A DNA stretch of 10,740 nucleotides, from assembly GCA_029260155.1 (NCBI GenBank), contig JAJDDU010000276.1, forward strand, positions 1 to 10,740, written 5' to 3'. A program made the translations under genes and the position numbers. This DNA comes from Phycisphaerae bacterium. GTDB lineage: Bacteria > Planctomycetota > Phycisphaerae > UBA1845. Below, piece after piece: positions 6,889-10,740 of the stretch; position 1 is the stretch's first letter, and each line of letters starts with the position of its first letter. The notes under the pieces are model-generated. The model was given only the letters and a program-made list of their open reading frames with translations. It was not told the DNA's origin and ran no database searches.

Positions 6889-7523
6889 CTGTCTTTCCCC
6901 TGCGCGTCGCCCGCATGAGCGTCGAGGCTTTGCAGATAAGTGATCACCAGCCAAGCCTGCTCTCGCGTGAGCTTGTCGCCGAAGGGCGGCATGGCTGTCG
7001 TGCGTTCGGTGGGATAGTCGACCATGTCCCCGCTGCCGTCGCGGATGACGCGGAACCACTTCTTGGGCGCACCCCGGTGAAGCGTTGCGGCGAATCTCTT
7101 GCTGAAAGTCTTGAAACTCGTCGCCGGGAATTCAGGCAACGCGAACGGTCCAATGCCATCCGCGTTGATTCCGTGACAGCGGGCGCAGTGGATTTTGTAG
7201 GTCACGGCGCCGCGGCTGACGGCAGACGGGTCGCGATGTGCGTCGAACGGGTTCTTCGCGCTGCTGAAATCCGCGTCACTGGCCAGGATCGCGTGGGCCT
7301 GCGTCTGGCGGCGCTTCGCCATCCAATTGGCGAACCCGGTTCGGGCATCGCCGTTGACATCGTTCAGCTCGGCGACGTAGGCGTCTTCATCGACCGGGTT
7401 GATGGCCACGCCCAGTGGCTGAGGACCAGCGCAGCCTGCGACGCACAGTGCGAGGCCCATTGCGATGAAGCGACTGGCGCGATTGTTGTTCCGGCATTGG
7501 TGTTCACGTCTAGTGGATTGCAT
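6885..7523 (-). CDS. Cytochrome c lipoprotein (class I, monohaem)
   Basis: This 212-residue protein is exported and anchored: a basic N-terminus, a hydrophobic stretch at about 18-30 and a lipobox VAGC (28-31) predict lipidation at Cys31. Haem binding is shown by CARCH (Cys113, Cys116, His117). The probable axial ligand is Met178 in TTAMPPFGDKL, which is followed by the REQAWLVITYLQSL helix typical of single-haem c-type cytochromes. The region 45-100 is a linker of unknown role. The ATG at 7523 is preceded by AAGGAAAG ending about 6 bases upstream. The gene follows the orphan lipoprotein by 39 bases and overlaps the radical SAM gene. It presumably carries electrons in the periplasm. Whether it serves the other operon products is unproven. 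Confidence 0.88.
   Translation of the reverse strand: MQSTRREHQCRNNNRASRFIAMGLALCVAGCAGPQPLGVAINPVDEDAYVAELNDVNGDARTGFANWMAKRRQTQAHAILASDADFSSAKNPFDAHRDPSAVSRGAVTYKIHCARCHGINADGIGPFALPEFPATSFKTFSKRFAATLHRGAPKKWFRVIRDGSGDMVDYPTERTTAMPPFGDKLTREQAWLVITYLQSLDAHAGDAQGKDS
6897..6901 (-). promoter_or_regulatory. Shine-Dalgarno deciding the TTG start of the radical SAM gene
   Basis: AGGGG on the minus strand sits 8 bases before the TTG at 6886-6888, inside the last codons of the cytochrome gene. Together with the TTGA stop/start overlap it supports this rare start codon over an internal GTG 18 bases downstream and over the longer open frame upstream. Confidence 0.6.
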
Positions 7524-7562
7524 ACATTCTTTCCTTGAAAGCGGATTCTGTTGATCTCCCGA

Positions 7563-9068
7563 TCAGAGTCCGGAGGGTAACCGCAAGCAGTGCTCCAGGA
7601 GGTGCGGGTCATCAAAATCGTACTGGTCCCAGTGAAGCAGTTGTGTTCCGCGCTGACGGGGCTGACCCGCGCTGAGCATGCCCGTCGGCGCGAGGAGGAA
7701 CCCTTCGAGTCGCCCCGCGTTGTGTACCAATCCGTCACCGCCGAACATGCTTCGGAAGGCGCTGCGGATTGGTAGGCGCTCAAGCGTCTCGTAGGGTCGC
7801 AGCGCGTACCGATGCTCGCCGAGCAGATCGGATCGATCGAAGCTGAGCCCGGCCAGGCCATGGTAGCCGGCGCGGCTGAAGAGCAAGGGGCGCTGTGGTG
7901 CATCGGGGAGATCGACAGTCTCGGGGACGATCCAGTCCATCTTGCCCTCAATGGCCCGTTCCGTGCACAGCGACTTGCCATCGACCGGCTTGCCGAATTC
8001 ACCGCACGCGGCTGATTCGACGGACGTGGCGACGTAGCAGCGATGGTAGCAGCCGCAGTTCGATACGGTCTCGAAGATGGCAGGGCGGTTCGCGTGGTCG
8101 AGCGTGATACGAAGTGTCGCGCCTTCAATCTCACCGGCTTCCGTATCGAGCGATTTAAGGGCGGGGTGCCGGGGAAACCAGTGCGTATAGGTCAGCTGGA
8201 CGTGGGCTTGTCCGTTGATCCACGTGTGTTTTACATAGCCGTAAACGCTTGGCGCGGAAGTCTCGATCTCGATCTTGTATCGATCCTCGGTGCCGCGGAG
8301 TCGAACCGTTCCGATCAGGTCGGTGTCCGGCGGGTAGGTTGCATTTGCGATACGCTCTTGCACGATAATCGGCGCGTATTGTCGCAAGAGGGCGGTTTCC
8401 GCGGGCGACGATGAAACGGCGAAATCAACGTACGCGTCACTCTCCGGCCGGTAAACGTCGACTTCCGGGCCGCCATGATCCAGCGGGCCGCGATCTTCCT
8501 TGATGGAGGCAGTGACGAGCGCGAGCAAAGGTCCACGACCGTGTCGGTCCTTGGGCGACGTCATCGCTGCGTTCGCGAGGTTGTGGGCCAGCGCGCACAC
8601 CTCTTCCAACGCGGTCGCGGCTACAACGGATGCCTGGAGCCGTTGGTGTTGGAGTTCCGCCTGTAGCCAAAAGCGCCTGCGGATGGACTCGCGCAGGTCG
8701 TTGGAAGTCGGACCGGCCGCGGCGTATTGTCGATCAAGGAACTCCAAGGAGGAGTCAGGAAGGCGGTCGATCTCGTTGTCAAAAGCGTAGCGGGCTCCAT
8801 CGAAGGCAGTTTCAATAAGCTCGCGGAGTGCGCCCCGCGCGTCCTCAACGTCGTGCAGCGATTCGATGTGCCGAAGTTGGTCGAGCAGTTGGCTGTCGAG
8901 GCGCAGTGAGTGGCGATCACGAACGAATTGCCACGCGGCGTTGGTCGTATTGCTCCGTCGGATTTCCCACGCGACGCCGTCGGCGAAGTGTCGTGGAGCG
9001 CAGCCGCCAACGATGACGGCGATGAGGAACGCTGCACTGCCCTTGGTGAAGTTGTAGCGGTGTGACAT
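7563..9068 (-). CDS. Large lipoprotein of unknown function
   Basis: I do not recognise a named family for this 501-residue protein. A hydrophobic signal (about 10-22) ends in a VGGC lipobox, so lipidation at Cys23 is likely. Residues 45-190 are mostly helical and charged. A beta-rich second half follows, starting at YAPIIVQE (231-238) and including KHTWINGQAHVQLTYTHWFP (280-299), which may form a soluble domain. A compact cysteine set lies in its middle: NCGCYHRC (337-344) plus Cys355 and Cys368. A GYHGLAG turn (401-407) and an acidic, aromatic end (HWDQYDFDDP) complete it. No catalytic signature is obvious. The ATG at 9068 gives the complete signal peptide, though its ribosome binding site is weak. 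It is the first gene of the operon, facing the divergent kinase, and could be an envelope partner or a sensor or binding protein of the pathway. Confidence 0.75.
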   Translation of the reverse strand: MSHRYNFTKGSAAFLIAVIVGGCAPRHFADGVAWEIRRSNTTNAAWQFVRDRHSLRLDSQLLDQLRHIESLHDVEDARGALRELIETAFDGARYAFDNEIDRLPDSSLEFLDRQYAAAGPTSNDLRESIRRRFWLQAELQHQRLQASVVAATALEEVCALAHNLANAAMTSPKDRHGRGPLLALVTASIKEDRGPLDHGGPEVDVYRPESDAYVDFAVSSSPAETALLRQYAPIIVQERIANATYPPDTDLIGTVRLRGTEDRYKIEIETSAPSVYGYVKHTWINGQAHVQLTYTHWFPRHPALKSLDTEAGEIEGATLRITLDHANRPAIFETVSNCGCYHRCYVATSVESAACGEFGKPVDGKSLCTERAIEGKMDWIVPETVDLPDAPQRPLLFSRAGYHGLAGLSFDRSDLLGEHRYALRPYETLERLPIRSAFRSMFGGDGLVHNAGRLEGFLLAPTGMLSAGQPRQRGTQLLHWDQYDFDDPHLLEHCLRLPSGL

Positions 9069-9178
9069 CCGTGTGGCCTATGCTTGCCGTGGTTCGATGA
9101 CCGTGGTCCGCCCAGCCTGCGTCCATGCTCCGCGCGTGACAACGGTGCCCACGATGGTTGTATTCGGGTCTGGCACGT

Positions 9179-9193
9179 CGAGTCTTCCACTCG
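9179..9193. repeat. Inverted repeat CGAGT-N5-ACTCG
   Basis: Perfect 5-bp arms are separated by CTTCC. The same arm ends (CGAGT and ACTCG) recur in the larger inverted repeat at 9246-9271, so both could be sites for one dimeric DNA-binding protein. The short arms make chance possible. Confidence 0.35.
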
Positions 9194-9245
9194 TTTGCGA
9201 CGGGCCAATCGCTCTAGCTCGGATTCGGAACCTCCCGCCCGCACG

Positions 9246-9271
9246 CGAGTGTACCTTAGGCCCTACACTCG
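9246..9271. repeat. Inverted repeat CGAGTGTA-N10-TACACTCG
   Basis: Perfect 8-bp arms (9246-9253 and 9264-9271) flank a 10-bp spacer. The arm spacing would suit a dimeric regulator's operator. No T-run follows, so it is not a canonical terminator. Confidence 0.5.
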
Positions 9272-9281
9272 TCGCCGGGAA

Positions 9282-9296
9282 GTGCAAAGATTGCAC
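9282..9296. repeat. Inverted repeat GTGCAA-AGA-TTGCAC
   Basis: Perfect 6-bp arms surround a 3-bp centre, a 15-bp near-palindrome about 110 bases upstream of the kinase start. The form is typical of a repressor or activator site. The binding protein is unknown. Confidence 0.45.
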
Positions 9297-9305
9297 GGGC
9301 CGACG

Positions 9306-9328
9306 CACTGGCGGGCAAGCCGCCAGTG
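9306..9328. repeat. Strong GC-rich hairpin (CACTGGCGG / CCGCCAGTG)
   Basis: Perfect 9-bp arms (9306-9314 and 9320-9328) enclose a GCAAG loop. The stem is very stable but has no following T-run on either strand. It resembles a dispersed extragenic palindrome (REP-like unit). From memory, similar hairpins recur in planctomycete genomes, but I cannot check that here. Confidence 0.5.
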
Positions 9329-9350
9329 GCACACGACACGGAAAGGATGG

Positions 9351-9356
9351 TATGAT
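9351..9356 (+). promoter_or_regulatory. Possible -10 element (TATGAT) for the kinase gene
   Basis: TATGAT matches five of six bases of the sigma-70 -10 consensus and lies 36 bases before the GTG start. This would leave a leader of about 30 bases that contains the ribosome binding site. There is no good -35 match at 16-18 bases upstream, where the sequence is GC-rich, so the call is weak. Confidence 0.25.
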
Positions 9357-9392
9357 GGCAGCACTGGGAACGCGGTCGGGAGGTCTCATCCG

Positions 9393-10740
9393 GTGACGCT
9401 GAGCCGTCGTATCAAGTTGCGCTTCTTGCTGATGACGGCGGGCGTGTCGATACTTGTCGGCGGCCTGCTTTGGGGCCTGCACACGCTGCGCCGCGACGTC
9501 GACGTTGCCTTCGACGAATACCGTGAGGCACGATTGGTCGAACGGGCGATGTTCCGCGTCGCGCATGCCCACATCATACTCAGATCCGATCCGTCTGGTT
9601 TCGACGAAGCCAAGGAGGGGCTGACTTCGGCCATCGAGCTCTTGCAGCAGTTTCTGGGTTTTCAATATGCCCAACACCCCGTCGAACTCTCGCACGAAGC
9701 CGAGGAGGAGTCCAACGCTCAGGCTGCACTCGAATTGTTGCGCTCGGTTTGTGTCGACCTGACGGACACGGAGTCCGTAGAGGAGCAAGCGCTGGGTCGC
9801 GTGCGCGAGGCGATCGCCCACCTGAAACGTACGGCTGAGATGATTGACCGCTCGATGATTCGGATGCAGCGCACAGCCTCCAATACCATGGCGTCGACCA
9901 TCGCCATCGCCGGCGTCTCGTGCGTCGCGGTCGGTTTGCTCGCGGTGGCCATGAACCTGTGGCAATACCGCAGCGTGATCCGCCCGCTTCGCCGCTTGCG
10001 CGATGGTGCCCGTCGATTCGCCAAGGGGCACCTCGATGAGCATGTCGCGGTTGGCGGGGACGAAGAATTCGCCGAAGTCGAGGACGAGTTCAATCGTATG
10101 GCCAGCGAACTCGGAGCCTTGCATCGGGAACTCGAAGACAAGGTACGCATCAAGAGTCGCGAACTCGTTCGTTCGGAACGCCTAGCCAGCGTGGGCTACT
10201 TGGCGGCTGGGGTGGCGCACGAGATCAACAATCCGCTCAGCATCATTTCCGGCTTCGCTGAAATAAGTCTCAGAGAGATGCGCAAGATGGCCGACGACGC
10301 GTCGGTGGAGGAAATCCGCAGGGGGCTTCGAGTCATTTGCGAAGAATCATTCAGGTGCAAGGAGATCACGAGCAAACTCCTTTCGCTGTCGTCGAGCGGA
10401 GACAGCCCGCGCGAGCGCGTCTCAATGGCGCACATCGCGACGGACATCGCGATCATGCTACAATCGCTGACTCAATACCGTGGCCGCAAGGTCGCGGTAC
10501 ATTGCAACGGCAGCGCGGAGTTGGACGTTTTGGGCAATGAGACTGAACTGAAACAGGTGCTCCTGAATCTGACCATCAACGCCCTCGACGCTGTGGAATC
10601 TGGGCACGGAGTCGTGGCCATCGACGGCGTGGGGCGCAGCGGATTCGTCGAGGTTTCGGTGACGGACAATGGTCGAGGCATCGCCGCGGACGAGCTCGAC
10701 CGTGTGTTCGAGCCGTTCTTCACCACGCAGCGACGGTCGG
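9393..10740 (+). CDS. Sensor histidine kinase, NtrB-like, 3' end outside the window
   Basis: The first 449 residues are visible. There is a transmembrane segment (about 9-28), an extracytoplasmic, mostly helical acidic domain (30-165), a second transmembrane segment (167-189), a HAMP linker (about 190-245), a coiled coil, and then the dimerisation/phosphoacceptor H-box GVAHEINNPL with His276. The ATPase domain begins with an N-box LNLTINALDAV (391-401) and continues through DNGRGI (425-430) and FEPFFTT (439-445). The G2 box and C-terminus lie beyond the edge. It autophosphorylates and passes phosphate to a response regulator, which is not in this window. The GTG at 9393 is supported by GGGAGG (9378-9383) 9 bases upstream and by the absence of nearby in-frame ATG codons. 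The signal is unknown. Its divergent position makes it a candidate controller of the operon. Confidence 0.9.
   Translation, partial: MTLSRRIKLRFLLMTAGVSILVGGLLWGLHTLRRDVDVAFDEYREARLVERAMFRVAHAHIILRSDPSGFDEAKEGLTSAIELLQQFLGFQYAQHPVELSHEAEEESNAQAALELLRSVCVDLTDTESVEEQALGRVREAIAHLKRTAEMIDRSMIRMQRTASNTMASTIAIAGVSCVAVGLLAVAMNLWQYRSVIRPLRRLRDGARRFAKGHLDEHVAVGGDEEFAEVEDEFNRMASELGALHRELEDKVRIKSRELVRSERLASVGYLAAGVAHEINNPLSIISGFAEISLREMRKMADDASVEEIRRGLRVICEESFRCKEITSKLLSLSSSGDSPRERVSMAHIATDIAIMLQSLTQYRGRKVAVHCNGSAELDVLGNETELKQVLLNLTINALDAVESGHGVVAIDGVGRSGFVEVSVTDNGRGIAADELDRVFEPFFTTQRRS

Larger units (their letters stand above)
9069..9392. promoter_or_regulatory. Divergent intergenic region with four inverted repeats
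   Basis: This 324-bp spacer separates the minus-strand operon from the plus-strand kinase and must hold promoters for both. Its right two thirds contain four perfect inverted repeats (9179-9193, 9246-9271, 9282-9296, 9306-9328). A plus-strand reading frame at 9073-9396 crosses all of them and is unlikely to be coding. I could not find a convincing -35/-10 pair for the minus strand. Confidence 0.6.

Noticed and set aside
6889..7059. 57-residue N-terminal extension of the radical SAM protein
   Set aside because: It overlaps the cytochrome c coding sequence out of frame and has shadow-like composition.
6747..7538. 263-residue plus-strand reading frame
   Set aside because: It is antisense to the cytochrome c and the start of the radical SAM gene, both of which have clear motifs.
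7364..8134. 256-residue minus-strand reading frame, Ser/Arg/Thr-rich
   Set aside because: It is an out-of-frame read across the end of the orphan lipoprotein and the start of the cytochrome gene; no motif.
9073..9396. 107-residue plus-strand reading frame ending in a GTGA overlap with the kinase
   Set aside because: The overlap looked tempting, but the frame crosses all four inverted repeats and the likely promoter, and the product has no recognisable features. Chance is more likely.
9078..10124. 348-residue minus-strand reading frame
   Set aside because: It is antisense to the kinase and the divergent spacer. Long antisense frames are expected in GC-rich genes, and the kinase has complete H, N and G1 boxes.
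1..10740. CRISPR array, tRNA, rRNA, insertion sequence or attachment site
   Set aside because: I saw no regularly spaced direct repeats, no cloverleaf or rRNA-like sequence, and no transposase or integrase motifs.

Overview
The window is GC-rich bacterial DNA with dense, tightly packed genes. Two products carry lipoprotein signal peptides, one of them a c-type cytochrome, and a two-transmembrane sensor kinase is also present. This fits a Gram-negative-type bacterium with a respiratory periplasm. A GC-rich Planctomycetota-like genome is my best guess, from the style of the genes and the intergenic palindrome, but nothing here fixes the taxonomy.

Layout. Positions 1-233 hold no gene I can support beyond a doubtful 17-codon reading frame. 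From 234 to 9068 seven genes run on the minus strand and look like one operon. In transcription order they are: a large orphan lipoprotein (9068-7563); a cytochrome c lipoprotein (7523-6885); an ArsS-family radical SAM enzyme with a long duplicated N-terminal region (6888-4675); an SDR/thioester-reductase-like protein fused to an SCP2-like lipid-binding domain (4678-3197); an alpha/beta hydrolase (3200-2490); a short adenylate-forming enzyme of PaaK/LuxE type (2493-1438); and a membrane-bound family 2 glycosyltransferase (1406-234). The four junctions from the cytochrome to the adenylating enzyme are all 4-base stop/start overlaps (TTGA, GTGA, ATGA, GTGA), each with a Shine-Dalgarno sequence 7-8 bases upstream. 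These five genes are therefore very probably translationally coupled. A 324-bp divergent spacer (9069-9392) carries four inverted repeats. To its right a NtrB-like sensor histidine kinase reads on the plus strand and runs off the window end.

How the genes may work together (inference). An acid-activating enzyme, a reductase of the type that acts on acyl thioesters, a lipid-binding domain, a hydrolase and a polyprenoid/lipid-type glycosyltransferase together suggest synthesis or remodelling of a modified lipid or glycolipid. The ArsS-family enzyme raises the possibility of a deoxyadenosyl/arsenosugar-type modification, but no ArsM methyltransferase or ars resistance gene lies in the window. 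The radical SAM protein may therefore act on something else. The two lipoproteins place part of the system at the cell envelope. The most unusual items are the ArsS fusion with its internal tandem duplication and the SDR-SCP2 fusion.
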